A DNA stretch of 64,000 nt from Strongylocentrotus purpuratus (GCF_000002235.5 NW_022145609.1:36096619-36160618), one strand, 5' to 3'. Positions 32,091 to 44,719 are shown, counted from the first letter of the stretch. Numbers and translations: made by a program. The notes: generated by a model from the letters alone, not told the origin.

Positions 32091-32110
32091 TATTCCATCG
32101 TTTGCCTCAC

Positions 32111-34095
32111 TGTGATTTAATCCCATCATTTGTATTGTATTTGAAAATAAAAGAATACGTGTATATCATAATGGTAACTCAAAACCACCTGGGAGGGGAA
32201 TTTAGAGAAGTGGAATGAAATTAATGCAAGCGTGTACTGGAATGGCAGAGAACAGAGATGTTTTTGTAAATACCTGGGAAAAGATACCTCACAGGTAGAT
32301 TGCCTGTCATGAACAAAGAATTTAGATGAATATAATCTGTTTTACTTGTCTCAGATGTTTTTAGGCTTGGCAAAACATGCTAGAAATTAATACGGAGAAA
32401 AGTATAAAACTTGTCTGGTTTGATCAGCCACTAGCATAACTGGCATGCGTGTTCCAATTGAAATGCACGCAACAATTATACAAAACAATCATCCCGATGT
32501 GTAAAATAATTACTTTTGTAGTGTCATTTTACGTTTATTTCCTTATTTCCTTATTTATTCCGAGCAAAATTTTGTTCTTTCTAGCCAAGTTCTACAACGC
32601 GAATATCATGCTCGAGATAGACACATTACATGGCCATTGATTAATTTATAGGCCTTTATGGGGATAATTGTGTATTTTGAGGTTTTGGGATAATCAAAAT
32701 GCTAATTGCTGAAAATCTACTGCAGACAGTTATGAGTATATATTCGGACTACGTGCATCTAGTCTAGTCCAAATATTAGTCATAATTGTTAATGTGACTT
32801 TGCTACTGTATACAGTATGATATTCTTTCACGTTTTAACAAGACATATTAATCAAAGTTACATATATAACAAAGGGGACCTCATTATACAGGTCAAAACC
32901 GAAATACTGGTAGACGCAGGATATAAAAGAAACATTTCTAGGAAAAGGAAAAGCAGCATAATGAAAATATATTTTAAGATTTATATGAAAACATAAATGA
33001 ATTGATTTTCCAATAGAAATGGTGGTATCTTTAGGTCATTATAAGTATAAATGAACTAGGAATCGTCATACTAGTAATGTTATCTGCTACCCTTCTCCCT
33101 CATCCACCCTATCAATTTCCTTTCTAGCTAGAAGAAAGATAAAACAAATTTGTAATAATGCTTTATTTAAAAGAAAAAAGTTGTTTCATTATATGCATTC
33201 TGTAGGATTTTATGAAATGAATCACAAAACTTCATAATTCTTTCCATTTTTAGGGAAACTCAAAACTTTGTTTAACTTGCATTTTGTAACAATCGACTAA
33301 CTTCGAAAGTCCTATTTTTTTTTTCGTCTTCTGGTTACGTGAACTTTCGAGAATAAGCCCTAATTCATGAATGGTGAGGTGTAACATTTGTAACAAATAC
33401 ACCCCTCTTATCGCCAAAGTGTCGGGTCCAGTTAACCTGACACTTTTTAATGAGCGGAAAATAAGGACCAGAGTTCGGGAAAAAGACAAGCGCTCGACAC
33501 TTCATCATTTTCTGATTGTATTGGCATGTTCTTACTTCTCAATTCTACATGTAAAATGATAAGCTTTACCTCAAGTAGTGCTTAATGGCATTCGGTTAAC
33601 CCGATCTTTCGTGAATATGGGGGAATGTTTTCACGAAATTTCGCGTAACCCAACAACCCAAGCTAAAGTTAAATCAAACATAAATTATATATTTTTTTTT
33701 AATGTATCGCATTGACAAAATATTATGTGCATACATGGCTTTCAAGCACACTGAATAGAAGTGAACCGGCTTAAACCAGTAACGGTGAACAAATATTATA
33801 TACTAGAACATTTACGCAAGTAGACAAGGCAAATATTGTGCATATCTAAACAAATATCACTGGAAAATGTGTTTTAGAGTATTTGCAATATTTGCAAAAG
33901 AAAACTATCAGAAGGAAAAGGGATGGTACTTGATGTATGTTGTCTATAAAAACTTAGCTTTCAAAGTGTTGTTTCATTGAAAATCCAATTGGTGAAAAAG
34001 GACATCTGTGTTGGAGCGAGGACAAATTTCATCTGATCACACGATCTTTTGGTTATCTACGATTCTTTCATCTTCATGTATTGAATAATGTTTGT
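32111..34095. other. Intergenic stretch, no recognised content
   Basis: AT-rich, unique-looking sequence. No exon, transposon end or tandem repeat recognised. Confidence 0.5.
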
Positions 34096-34097
34096 TC

Positions 34098-34185
34098 ATT
34101 TATAATAATAATAATAATAATGGCTTCTTGTATAGCGCACGTATTGACCTTGCAAGGTCCTCAAGGCGCTCCAACATTATCCGGC
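34098..34185 (-). mobile_element. LINE/SINE 3'-tail fragment
   Basis: (TAA)n followed by TGGCTTCTTGTATAGCGCAC and CAAGGCGCTCC. The same (AAT)n plus TATAGCGC arrangement ends the LINE at 35.06 kb and recurs at 28.8 and 42.07 kb. Confidence 0.65.
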
Positions 34186-34474
34186 TATGGTTTCGATTTA
34201 TCAAAGGTTCAGTGAAGATGAAAGCATTTTTTCTCTCTCAATAGCTTAACAATGTTTCGATTCAGTTGGGATTTTGCCCGTCTCGTCTAGCAGGAGTACA
34301 AAGGCAAACAAGAACGGCATCGTTTCTGTCGAAAGCATTACTATTAAGAGCAGAAAAAGATGTTTGCACGTTAGAATCCATCCATTGATGTTTCTCGTCA
34401 GCTTTTTCAACAATTGTTTTTGCTATCAATGCTGTTCTTCCTGGTAAGGGCTCTGCAATTATTCTGAATCTGGA

Positions 34475-34592
34475 ATCAGCTCAATGTCTTGCAAAAGGAC
34501 ATTTAATTAGTGCCATTATTGATAACCCTCATTCCTTGGATCGAGAGTCAAATGAATGAACTAGTATACCACAACACCTCCACATATTGAAC
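34475..34592 (-). mobile_element. tRNA-derived SINE, copy 2
   Basis: Minus strand: GGAGGTGTTGTGGTATACTA, a decayed B-box region, then AATGTCCTTTTGCAAGACA. Same family as 22.7 and 36.6 kb. Confidence 0.7.
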
Positions 34593-35055
34593 ATAAAAGA
34601 GCCACAATCATGTCAACATGTTTACCTGGTTTAAAACTAAATCATGTTACCCACTTCCTTAAACTCTAAGTTAGCCATGTTCCTCGGATAGAAGTAGGAT
34701 TCACTTGCTGCAAACATATGGCTACATAACACAAATTTAACCTAGTTCCCGGCTATCATCAGATTTTTCTTGAAACCAGATTATGACCACTTTCTCAAAG
34801 GTTTATCCTCAGTTACAGTGCAAACACACAACACAGTTATAATCAAAATTAGATTATGAAACAAAACGTTTAGAATTTTAGTGGAATTGCCTTCATGATA
34901 TGCATTTGTGAATTGGTAAAAACTAAATAGATTAAAAATAAATAAATAGATTACCCATTAATGGTCAATTAATAACGGTGAGGCGTCTCGAAACAATTAC
35001 TCGCTTTGCACGATAGGCAATCAATTGAAATATAGCATGCTGATATTTCGACATA

Positions 35056-35058
35056 TTG

Positions 35059-35111
<53 letters not shown>

Positions 35112-36175
35112 CAGTTCTTTTATAGCGCATAACACATTACAGGATAGCATATCCCTATGCGCTTTAAATAGAAAGAAAAGAATTACAAGAAAAGGTCATA
35201 CAAATTAGAAAATCCACTTAGAAGCAAAGAAGTACGTGTAGTTTTGGACGATGAGTTCATGGGTGTACACTTTTAACATTGAATAAATACGTTATGAGAG
35301 AAACCTTAAACTTGTTTAAATTATTGTGATTTCTCATGGAATCTGGAAGTGAATTCCATAAAACTGAGGAGGCGTGTGTAAAAGAACGTTCACCGTATGT
35401 TTTTGTTGAGGTGGGAGGGACAATGAATAATGATTTTCAGCTTGATCTTAAAGTACGAGTAGGCTGATATAATGATAAACGTTCACATAAATAAGAAGGG
35501 GCAATGTCATGAAAGCATTCGTTTGCAAAATCTAATAGTTTAAACAAAATACGGGAGTGGACAGGAAGCCAATGTAGATTTCGTAGTACAGGAGTAATTG
35601 ATTCGTATATCCGAGTTCGGGTCACTAATCTTGCCGCTGCACTTTGAATAGTTTGCATTTTTTTTATTTGTCACTGAGGAAGACCGAAAAGAAGACTGTT
35701 ACAAAAATCAATGTGGCATAAAACAAATGCATGGACTAATCTTTCAGTGGTGGGCCTATAAAAAAAAGCACTTATTTGTCCAATCCTATACAAAGCATAC
35801 GAAGCAGCGCGACATGTTTTAGATATAAAATTCTCAAATGTCAACCGACAATCAAAAATCACACCTAGGTTTCTACAAGATCTGTTCGCATGTAACAATG
35901 TTCCATCTAGATCTATAGACTGAATAGATTGCGTTTCTCGAAAACGTGAAGAAATGTGGAGGAACTCTGTTCTACTACTGTTTAGCTTTAGGCTATTTAG
36001 CTGAGACCACTCCTTGATGGCGTGTATACAGTTTAAGATTTCAGCAGATGGATCAAAATCATTAGACTTTTAAAAGGACACATACAGTTGCGTATCATCC
36101 GCATAGAACATCTTTTGTATATGATACCTATCTACCGTATTATGGACTCCAGTGGAGAAATATAAAGCGTAAACA
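35056..36175 (-). mobile_element. CR1-like LINE, 5'-truncated, with RT domain and 3' tail
   Basis: The minus strand reads the RT catalytic block FYADDTQLYVSF (about 36105-36070), then LNSLKLNSSRTEFL, NLGVIFDCRLTFENF, HIDFCNSLLFGLPQ, ITPVLRNLHWLPVHSRI, and ERSFTHASSVLWNSLPDSMR. This is the order of RT motifs and C-terminus of CR1/L2-type elements. Stops follow VSF and GLPQ, so it is dead. The 3' end has ATGCGCTATAAAAGAACTGA and an (ATT)n tail (35060-35108). The 5' half, including any endonuclease, is absent. Confidence 0.88.
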
Positions 36176-36607
36176 AATTGGGACCTAACTAAATATGAAT
36201 GATATTTGGCCGATGAGATTAATAGTAATTTGTTTCGAAGTCACTTCGTAATTATTTTTAAATTATAATATAAATGGGGTAGGGAAATAGCCCTCGTCAT
36301 GTTTTTTTTCTTCAAGATGTTGAAATATTCCCCCCCCCCCAGGCCCCAGTTCTTCCTCTCACGAGTTGCCTCTTGGCTTCGACCGCCCCTGTATTCCACA
36401 CACCTTAACCCGTTAAAAGGGGGTTCCTTCCTTGATAATAAGCCTGTATGTTTCAAGGCGATACCCCCTACACACTGACACAAACGACAAACCCACACGT
36501 CTTAATGCTCCGGCCTGGTCAAACCTTAATGCTCTCTTGTTGATATTTTCATCGAGGGTAGGTTCATAAAATTAAAATTCAAAATCAAATTTGAATTCTT
36601 AACATAT

Positions 36608-36790
36608 ACATTGTGGAGGTGTTGTGGTATAGTGGTTTATTCACTTGATCCTCGATCCAAAGATTTAGGGTTTGAATCATGGCACTGCTCTGGTTACGTC
36701 ATTTGGTAAGACATTTATCTACTTTGCCACTCTACACCCAGGTGAAAATGGAGACCTGGGAATTGCTGGGATAATAATAAACGCAGGACC
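36608..36790 (+). mobile_element. tRNA-derived SINE, copy 3
   Basis: GGAGGTGTTGTGGTATAGTG (A-box-like) and GGGTTTGAATCATGG (B-box-like), followed by TTTGGTAAGACATTTATCTA and TTTGCCACTCTACACCCAGG. Same family as the copies at 22.7 and 34.5 kb. Confidence 0.72.
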
Positions 36791-36920
36791 CGCAAGAAGA
36801 GAATTATTGATACCGATGTGACTATCCTGGACAAATAAGACCCAATTATAATTATTATTGGATTATTTTGTTTAATTACTGACAAAAGTAACTTAAATAA
36901 AGGTGGTCTGCAGTCTTTAA

Positions 36921-37331
36921 AGGGCCCATGACATCGAAATACAAGGGTATTCCTGTTGGTGTGCAGTCCTGCAAACCTCCAGATCTCATTCCCCTTGTGA
37001 CATGATCTGCCAGTCAGCAATGAGCTAACTTGAGAAAGTGGTTCGTATCTTTGCCCGAAATCGACCACCTGTTACAATACGTAATACAATAGCAACTTTT
37101 AGTTACATGCCACTTTCTCAAGTTAGCTCATTGGTGACTGACAGATGATGTCACAAGGGGAATGAGATCTGGAGGGTTTTAGGGTGGAGCTTAGCAAGTT
37201 TGAAAAACAAATATTTCAAAACATATTTAAAATCTATGAAACAAATTCGGAAGTTTACATATCAAAATATGAGATGTATGCAGAACTGCATACCAACAGG
37301 AATACACTTGCATTTCGATGTCACGGGCCCT
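36921..37331. mobile_element. TTAA-flanked foldback MITE, AGGGCCC ends
   Basis: A 411-bp element flanked by TTAA (36917-36920 and 37332-37335). Termini AGGGCCCATGACATCGAAAT and its near-perfect complement. Inner arms (CTTGAGAAAGTGG/CCACTTTCTCAAG) also pair, so nearly the whole element folds. TTAA target duplications are typical of piggyBac and Kolobok superfamilies; no coding capacity. Confidence 0.85.
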
Positions 37332-37743
37332 TTAAAGGGTATGTACTGATTTAGGGCTAACGGATGATATTTGGGGGTATATGCCAATATCAAAAAATTG
37401 CATATTTTCGCTTTGAGGTTTCCTTTTCTATGTGCCCCCTTAATACAGAAAATGTTCTCTTTTTGGTACCCCCCCCCCCCAACTATGAAAGAAGCTCGGC
37501 AGCTCCTGATTCTAAGGCTTTTCATTGAATCACTACTGAAGGATCATATGCAAAAGTCAAGATAAGAAACATGTTTTCATAAAATTGAAAGCATTACAGA
37601 TTATTAGAATCTATCATATTTGAAATGAAAATGGAAAATGATTAGTATTGATCAACACACACCGTAAAGATCGGAGTATATATTTAATGTTGAACTTGCA
37701 CTTTACTGTCAAACGAATGAGAAAAATAAGTTTCTTTCTTACC

Positions 37744-37900
37744 TGTAAACAGGCTGCTCTGCATATCAACTATGAGAATCTTTGTTTCTAGCAAATGAAC
37801 TTGAGATCGAAAGAGGAAGTATTGACCGAAAATTGCAACCGCTCCCCGCACCAATCAACCGGTATATGTACAAACTGTCAGTGAGCCAGGTTATTATTAT
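37744..37900 (-). other. Possible noncoding first exon upstream of the propeller gene
   Basis: A strong donor on the minus strand (TTTACAG|GTAAGAAAG at about 37741-37750) terminates sequence with no long frame. It could be a 5' untranslated exon spliced to the signal-peptide exon 13 kb away, but only the donor supports this. Confidence 0.2.
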
Positions 37901-37924
37901 AGAGTTTTACGAGTGTTCTGTGCA

Positions 37925-37991
37925 CTGAACCGAGAGTGGGATTTTCCAATCATATTCTCCCAACGTTAATCTTGTTGTTCAACGGCCAACA
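37925..37991. promoter_or_regulatory. Candidate divergent promoter with kB-like and CCAAT motifs
   Basis: Between a minus-strand donor-bearing segment (37.75 kb) and a plus-strand ATG (37991) lies GGGATTTTCCAAT (37938-37950), combining an NF-kB-type decamer with CCAAT. It is motif matching only. Confidence 0.2.
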
Positions 37992-38047
37992 TGAGTAAGA
38001 AGAATGACTACCGTCAAGATGAAAGTTTGATCGACTTTGAGAAGGGT
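37991..38047 (+). CDS. Possible plus-strand first coding exon
   Basis: ATG in good context (GGCCAACATGAG) opens MSKKNDYRQDESLIDFEK and meets a GT donor (AAGG|GTAGTAAAG) at about 38048. No downstream plus-strand exon was found, so this is weak. Read without splicing it would be a roughly 41-codon frame. Confidence 0.22.
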
Positions 38048-38877
38048 AGTAAAGTGAAGGGGGCAGGATCATATTTTGTGTTCTATTGTACTACATATTT
38101 TCTGCAAGATCCCTGATTTCAGAAGAAGTTTTGTTTCGATCTGCACAATTAAAATCCGTGATCGTTTAGGGGTGTTTTGTGTTTACTGCACAATAAATAA
38201 TTAGTGGTCATCAGTAGTATCGATATGCGACACTACCGTAAAATATTGCGAATAAGTAGGCCCCAAAGACATGCGATGCACACAGTGTCTTTGACAAGTT
38301 AACTGCTTAAGTTGTGTTTTACATTCAATTTCCAGTATTCATGTTAGATAGGTGAAAAGATCTGCTAAATCTCTTTTTTTATAATTAGCAGGTAGGGGCT
38401 TATATCATGCTGTTCTGGTAATCACTCATTCGTAGTACAGAACATCTTAAGCAGAGAGCCTCTGATGTTTCCAAAATGATATCTAGTTTTCGTTATGTAA
38501 ATATTGTTTGTAATGTTGCCTGTGTTGCAAACATATCACAATTGACAGTAAAATCACGAATCTAAGTCATAGTCATACATTTTTTTATTCTTTTATTCAA
38601 AATAACACTTTGAAACCTGTTGAAATTAAGTTTAGTGCAATCGCAAAAGTCACTGCAAACGACGATTGAAAAATAAATCATGGTAGTTTTAAAAATAAAA
38701 CACGCTCTTGTATTTGCATGAATAGAAGGGAATTAACAAATAGTTTGAGGGCCTACCAACAAAAGCTATTGAATACATGTGAACTTAAAACAAAATAATC
38801 CTCAAGTGTTGATATTTAGTGACTCGTTTTGTAAAGTCATGTGGAGTTTTAAAAAATATATACAAATCCTGCTCCTT

Positions 38878-40328
38878 CACTCTAAAAACTGAAGTGCTAT
38901 TTTTAGCACCCGGGAGACTACATAAAACACTTTTGGGTGATCATGTATCGACAGCACGCCCAAAATGCAGCGTCTAAGCTAGTGCTTTGTTAGCACCGGG
39001 AGAGCTAGTTTCGGCACTTTCGAGGTGTCCGAATAGCGACTGCATTAGCAGTGCTGCTTTAGCCCCAGTGCAGGCGCTACCTGGTTAAGCACCCAAAGGT
39101 GCTACTTATTATACACTCACGGTGCTGATTAACAGACATACGGGATATTGACAATACCACGAGTACGCATTACATGATATTTACATATATGTACAATTCT
39201 TACGTATCATGATTAAAAATGGCTTGTAAATATTGAGATGCATACACCCTAAAAAATCAAGTGCTAATTTTAGCACCTCAAGATTTGGAGGCAGCTTCTG
39301 TAAGGGCACGCATAGGGACTGCCCAAATTGTGCTAAAGTAGCACTTGTACACGTGCTATAATTCAACACCAGTCCAAGTGCTACTTTAAACACTTTAAGT
39401 GTAAGCCTTTTTTACACTTCTGGTGCTATTAGACGCATGCAGCTCGCAAAAACCGCACTACTAGTGCATTAAATAACCCCTTTTAGAGCCCCCAAAACGG
39501 CACTACTAGTGCTAACACTTTTGCACCCAATATGGTGCTAAAGAACACACACAAACAGCATGCACAAAATCGCACCTGTAGTGCTGAAAACTCACCCTTC
39601 TGTTAAACAGCCCTAATATTATTTTCAGCCTACTTTAAGCACCTAAAACATACCCCTCAAGACGCCACAGTTTTTTACTGTTACATTGAGATTGCACATT
39701 TCTATGTCAATTACATGCAGTGGTAGTATTGCTGCCATGTAGAATGTTGGAAATGGTATCATCATGCACAAGCAGAATTATTAGGCAATGACAAAAATAC
39801 CTTCTCAGATCCCCGCTCTTGTATAGCCGAGTGGCGACCTACCTCATTTGAATTTCAAATTACTTTGAATTTCTTTTGTGTGAAGCACTGCCTTAGCACC
39901 TGGAATATGCACACACATTTAATACACTTTCTTTGTACATAGTACACAATCTCCTTCCACCTTACATTTTACAAAAAGATGAATACCTTCTCAGATCCCC
40001 GCTCTTTTATAATCGAGTGGCGACCTATCTCATTTGAATTTTAAATTACTTTGAATTTCTTTTGTGTGAAGCACTGCCTTATTAGCATCTGGAACGCTAG
40101 TGCGCCTGCGCATGGAGCGCCAGCACTACCGGTGTTTCTGCAAGTGCTAAAACAGGCAGGGTCACACTTCGGGTGCAATTTCTCGAATAGCACGTGTTTC
40201 CAGCACTCATTTTTCTGCTCGTCATAGCTTCCCAAACACTGCATGCACCCAAAGGGCTACACTTGGCACGTGTGGTGCAAATTTGTACCCAGCACCCGTG
40301 ATTTAGCACTTCATTTTTTAGAGTGTAG
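38878..40328. mobile_element. GTGCTA/TAGCAC-rich element with CACTCTAAAAA ends
   Basis: Left end CACTCTAAAAACTGAAGTGC (about 38879) and right end, on the other strand, CACTCTAAAAAATGAAGTGC (about 40325-40305), are inverted repeats. The interior repeats TAGCACC/GGTGCTA words many times. A second left-type end (ACACCCTAAAAAATCAAGTG) lies at 39244 and another right-type end at 40531-40570, indicating nested or tandem copies. No transposase seen; superfamily not assigned. Confidence 0.7.
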
Positions 40329-40570
40329 TTAATGACCAACAATTACAAACGCACAGACTAATCTTAATGTTGATGGACCGATTATATATTTGAGACGCTA
40401 GATCATTAATTTTAGGTGAAGTGGAAAAAACCTAGAAACCCTATTTGCTACAAACAGTATAAAAATGATAAGCAAAATTATCATAACTCCTCAACTGCTG
40501 ATTCATTGGCCTCAAAGTTTAAATCCTTACGCAGCACCTGTTCATTAGCACTTCGTTGTTTTTAGTGTAT

Positions 40571-41620
40571 CTTAATCACATTACCTGGTGAGAGCATACA
40601 AATAACCAGGAATTCGTTTTTCTTAACGCACGCTGTGCTTGAGACCAGTCATTGCGAGTACTAATGACTGGGCATTAGTTACTCCATGCAATACCGGTCG
40701 CGTAGGTCATCGGTCTTGTGGACCTTTCGTCTCGTTGGCATTCGGTATCCTGTGCTTGCGGTCTCGTGTGCCTTATCTCTCGTGAACCTTCTGTTGCAGG
40801 GGCTTTCGATCGCGGGGCCTTTTGTAGCAGAAGCCTTTAATAATAACCTTAATACGTTACAGTCGGGAAACTTACAATCTATATATATATTTACAATAAA
40901 ACTATAATTTTCACATAAACTACAATTCTAATGAATTTATTAAATGATATGTTACAACGTTCCAAAAGATAAAAATCAAATTATGGATGAAAATCGTCAT
41001 ACATAAAATCGGAGTCATAAACATTCTATGCTCGACATAATGTCTTGTGGTTGACATAAATTAGGGAAATAAAATAATCGATCATCTGTTAATCATAATC
41101 ATCATAAAATAGCGAAACGAGTATGTCAAGCAAATAATAAGGATGTTAACATACAGGTGTGTATACATACAGGTGTGTATACATTATTAACACAGAGTTA
41201 TGCCCTTCTGGCTCTAAACAGACGAATTCTCCTTCTATTATTTATAATAGTAAATGTGTATACACTCAAATAATGATTATACCAATGGTTTATCTTAGGA
41301 CTGAATTTATAGTAATCATTGTAATTACTATGAATATACGAAGAAGTAACATTTCAATTCTGATTTTGGGAAAGATAAACGTCATAATACATGCAGGGTT
41401 TTAACAAATTCGAAAAAATTCGAACACCTCTGTCAAGAAACTATTAACCACGATCTGAATTTGATTTCACGTTAATATAACCATTGAACGGTTTTGTTGC
41501 CCGACATGACGCCCGTCAAATTGATGATCGTTGATATTTATTTTCCTGGACAGTTGACGGAGAGGGCATCATGTCTTTATAGTTTACAGATATGATCGTT
41601 GACTCTTGAAGTGATGTCAA
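40571..41620. other. Intergenic stretch
   Basis: No recognised gene. It includes a short tandem TACAGGTGTGTATACAT pair at about 41152-41185 and a GC-richer patch at 40640-40840 with no clear coding signal. Confidence 0.5.
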
Positions 41621-42070
41621 CTGTTGGAGAATGGTTAGGAGCTAAATGTTTTGATGAAGAGCAAATCACATACAAATGCTGCTTGCTGAAGTGTACTTTG
41701 GTGGAGTTTAAAACCTAATTTATGCACACGCCTTTTTTCTTGTCTATGCAAAATCAGACAGTGCACACACGAGCCGTAAATGTCGGCAATACTCAAGATG
41801 ACATCCGATTGAATAAAACTTGAACATCCATCAACATAAAAAGACAAATTGCATGTGAATTCCAGCCGCCTTATTGAAAGTGCTCAATTTTCAAGATGAT
41901 AATGTTTTATAAATTGGTTTAAAATTTGCCACTAGTGCTAATGAAAAATGTTATTAAAAATACATGAACCATATATCTCTCTTCGCTACTTTGTATAATA
42001 CATTATTAAAAATATTGTATACAGATTTGGAAGCTTGGCAGACGGTAGACATATTTGAAGTATATCGGCT

Positions 42071-42265
42071 ATGTAATAATAATAATAATAATAATAGCTA
42101 GTTCTTATATAGCGCTTTTCAGGACCGAAGGCCCTCTCAAAGCGCTTTACAGATATATATATTATTACCCCGGTCATAGGATTCAGGCTTACCCGAACAC
42201 AATGTATGCACATTCTCCACTCCCTGGGGAGCATTCCAGCCAGGCGTCTTTTTCACAAGCGCACA
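42071..42265 (-). mobile_element. LINE/SINE 3'-end repeat with AGCGCTTT hairpin
   Basis: (AAT)n, then TATATAGCGCTTTTCAGGAC...CAAAGCGCTTTACAG, ATTACCCCGG and CTTACCCGAACACAATGTAT. A similar body without (AAT)n is at 55862-56025. The AAAGCGCT complement can pair, a common feature of these 3' ends. Confidence 0.65.
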
Positions 42266-42399
42266 CGTGCTAATCTAACCACATTAGCTTTCGCATCCTA
42301 CATGTAGAAAAATGTATCTAATGCAACTTGCTTGATAAGGCTTTGACAATGAAAGCATGTTATGAAAATAGTTACATTCAAATTGTGAATCATGAACGA

Positions 42400-43305
42400 G
42401 TACATATGATGGTGCTAACCAAAGCTATGTTACCTCCTTATTTGGAAACTCGATATTCCTTAAAGCACTGAAATAAAAAAAATTAAAAAAAAGTTCAGGA
42501 AATGATACATGTGTATAATATGAGAATATACATTGACACTCGAGGATCTAGCTTAAACTGTTCGCATCGAAGGATCATCAAATAATACTGTTCTCCCGAG
42601 GGTCAATAGTACTATTGACGTTCCTGAGTGCGAATAGTTTTAGCTTGTTCCGAGAATGAGGCATTGTATATTTGTTTTGTTTATATCCCTTCAACCTGTA
42701 TCACTCCTTGGACACTTCTGTAATAACATGTACCGTAATCACATTCACATCACATTCAAAAAAGAAAATTGCACTGTTCAAATGAAATATTAGGAGGTAA
42801 ATATTTTTAGCTGGCGCTATACAGGTACTGCAGTAGTTAAGTGCAGTTACTGCGGCTCAACGTAAATTGCACGCTGTAAGCGCCATGACACCGAGGAAGA
42901 TGCCTGATTGAGGCATTTGAAATCTCGTACGCTCACTGAATTTTGTCATTTTTGGGGGAAAGGGGCCGGGAAAACAAATAGTTCACTTTTTCCCTAATGA
43001 AAAGTTGAACTATGCGTGACATCAGCAATTAAGAATGATTTTATCGGCAGGAAATGTCTTTTCGAGTAAAACTATTGTTATTCTTGTTTTGTACACTCCT
43101 AATGAAAAAATCTTGCGATAAGGGATATAATATTTTATACAACTCACTTCTAGATCCTAATCATATGTTTGGTCATGCGCGGTCACGTGTGATTCATTTT
43201 CTGAGACTATTGCACGTTTTTTCATGAAAAAGCGTGCAATAGTTTACGGTACATGTTATTACAGAAGTGTCCAAGGAATGATACAGGTTGAAGGGATATA
43301 AACAA

Positions 43306-43348
<43 letters not shown>

Positions 43349-43615
43349 ACTCATTCTCGGAACAAGCTAAAACTATTCGCACTCAGGAACATCAATAGTA
43401 CTATTGGCCCTCGGGAGAATACTATAATTTGATGTTCCTTCGATGCGAACAGTTTAAGCTAGATCCTCGAGTGCCATTGTATATTTTTATATTATACACA
43501 TGTATTATATCCCTGAAGTTTTTTTTTATTTTTTTTATTTCAGTGCTTTAAGAAATATACATGTTTCCAAATAAGGAGGTAAAATAGCTTTGGTTAGCAC
43601 CGTCATAATACCTCG
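42400..43615. repeat. Large inverted repeat (foldback), arms about 335-370 bp
   Basis: Arm 42400-42735 and arm 43243-43615 are reverse complements over most of their length (shared: TTACCTCCTTATTTGG, TCGAGGATCTAGCTTAAACT, ACAGAAGTGTCCAAGGA). The spacer of about 500 bp ends in a second palindrome (ACTATTGCACGTTTTTTCAT and complement, 43206-43242). A (TA)n run interrupts the right arm. Confidence 0.88.
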
Positions 43616-43618
43616 TTG

Positions 43619-43680
43619 ATGCTGTGTGTATCTATCGCACTCAGCCCAACTGCTTCGTGCGATAGATACACACAGCCTCA
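43619..43680. repeat. Perfect 20-bp hairpin
   Basis: GCTGTGTGTATCTATCGCAC and its exact complement are separated by about 16 nt; with one mismatch the stem extends by TTGA/TCAA. Adjacent to the right arm of the foldback. Confidence 0.9.
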
Positions 43681-44203
43681 ACTCGAGTGCGCATAGATAG
43701 TATAATGAACTCATGCGCATGCATTATTTGTATAATATATCTGCGCTGGCTTTGAATGTTAACGAAAGTTGCTCAAAATATGTTTGGATCACACCGACAT
43801 GAAATAAACTTCTATCAGTTAAACTTCTGTCAGTCTGTCTGTTTCGTTGTCTATCCCTCTCCTCCCCTTCCATCTCTCTCCCTCCCTCTCTCTCTCTCTG
43901 TCTCTCTCTCTATCTCTTTCCCTCTCTCCCTCCTTCGGTTTATTTCTCTCTCATTCCAACATGGAAAGATCGTGTTTTTTTCTCGTTTTTTTCTTTACAA
44001 TATTTGCTTATGCCCCTAAATAGGGTGTTGCTGACGTTTTCCATTGTATGGCAGTCGCGGAACCTAGATATACTAAGTGCATTGAAATACGTTGTTTGTC
44101 TGTCTCTCTGTCTCTGTCTCTCCCCCCCCCCTCCCCCCCCCCCCCCCCCCCCCCCCATTGGACATGGAATGAAGCCGCATATGACGGTGGACTTCTCCTT
44201 TAA

Positions 44204-44703
44204 AGATACTATGTTCCTTTTGCAGCCAACATCAAATTCTGTAGAACTTTGCAGGAATCATGAATATGTCCTATCTGTGAAATGTAAACATTAGCAGTGT
44301 CCTAGTATTCAAATTATGCAAGAAAACCCGTTTGTTTTCTAGACTTCCCTGTCAGACACTATTGAGTGACTGACTGGCATCTTTTTTCTTTGGTAATTAC
44401 TTACAAAAATGAGCTGTAACAGATACATAAGCATTTGTCTACATCAATGAACAAATACTTATAATGGCCAATGAATCTGATTGAATCTTTGTGCAGCACT
44501 AAACGTACGACCATTCGGTACGTGGGTCTGCAAATCAGACTATTTCTTTGGTGATTGTAATCACTTAGCTTGATTTAACAACTAATGGTCGTTATTTTCC
44601 CACAAAAAGCCACCTTTCGTTTTGAGGGAAATTCTATTGTCTTTCAAATGCCGTTGGAATTTAACCTTCTCATTTTCTGACCTGCAAATGGGACAATGTA
44701 CCT
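44204..44703. mobile_element. TTAA-flanked MITE, AGRTACTATGT ends, copy 1
   Basis: Flanked by TTAA (44200-44203, 44704-44707). Ends AGATACTATGTTCCTTTTGC and the complement of GCAAATGGGACAATGTACCT. The same family is at 47383-47919. Noncoding. Confidence 0.8.
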
Positions 44704-44719
44704 TTAATGCTATATACCA

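Noticed and set aside
40686..40907. GC-richer plus-strand frame at 40.7 kb
   Set aside because: No domain, no convincing splice sites, ends in AT-rich simple sequence.
44004..44294. Open frames over the C-run at 44.1 kb, both strands
   Set aside because: Low-complexity poly-Pro/poly-Gly translation of a homopolymer and (TCTG)n tract.
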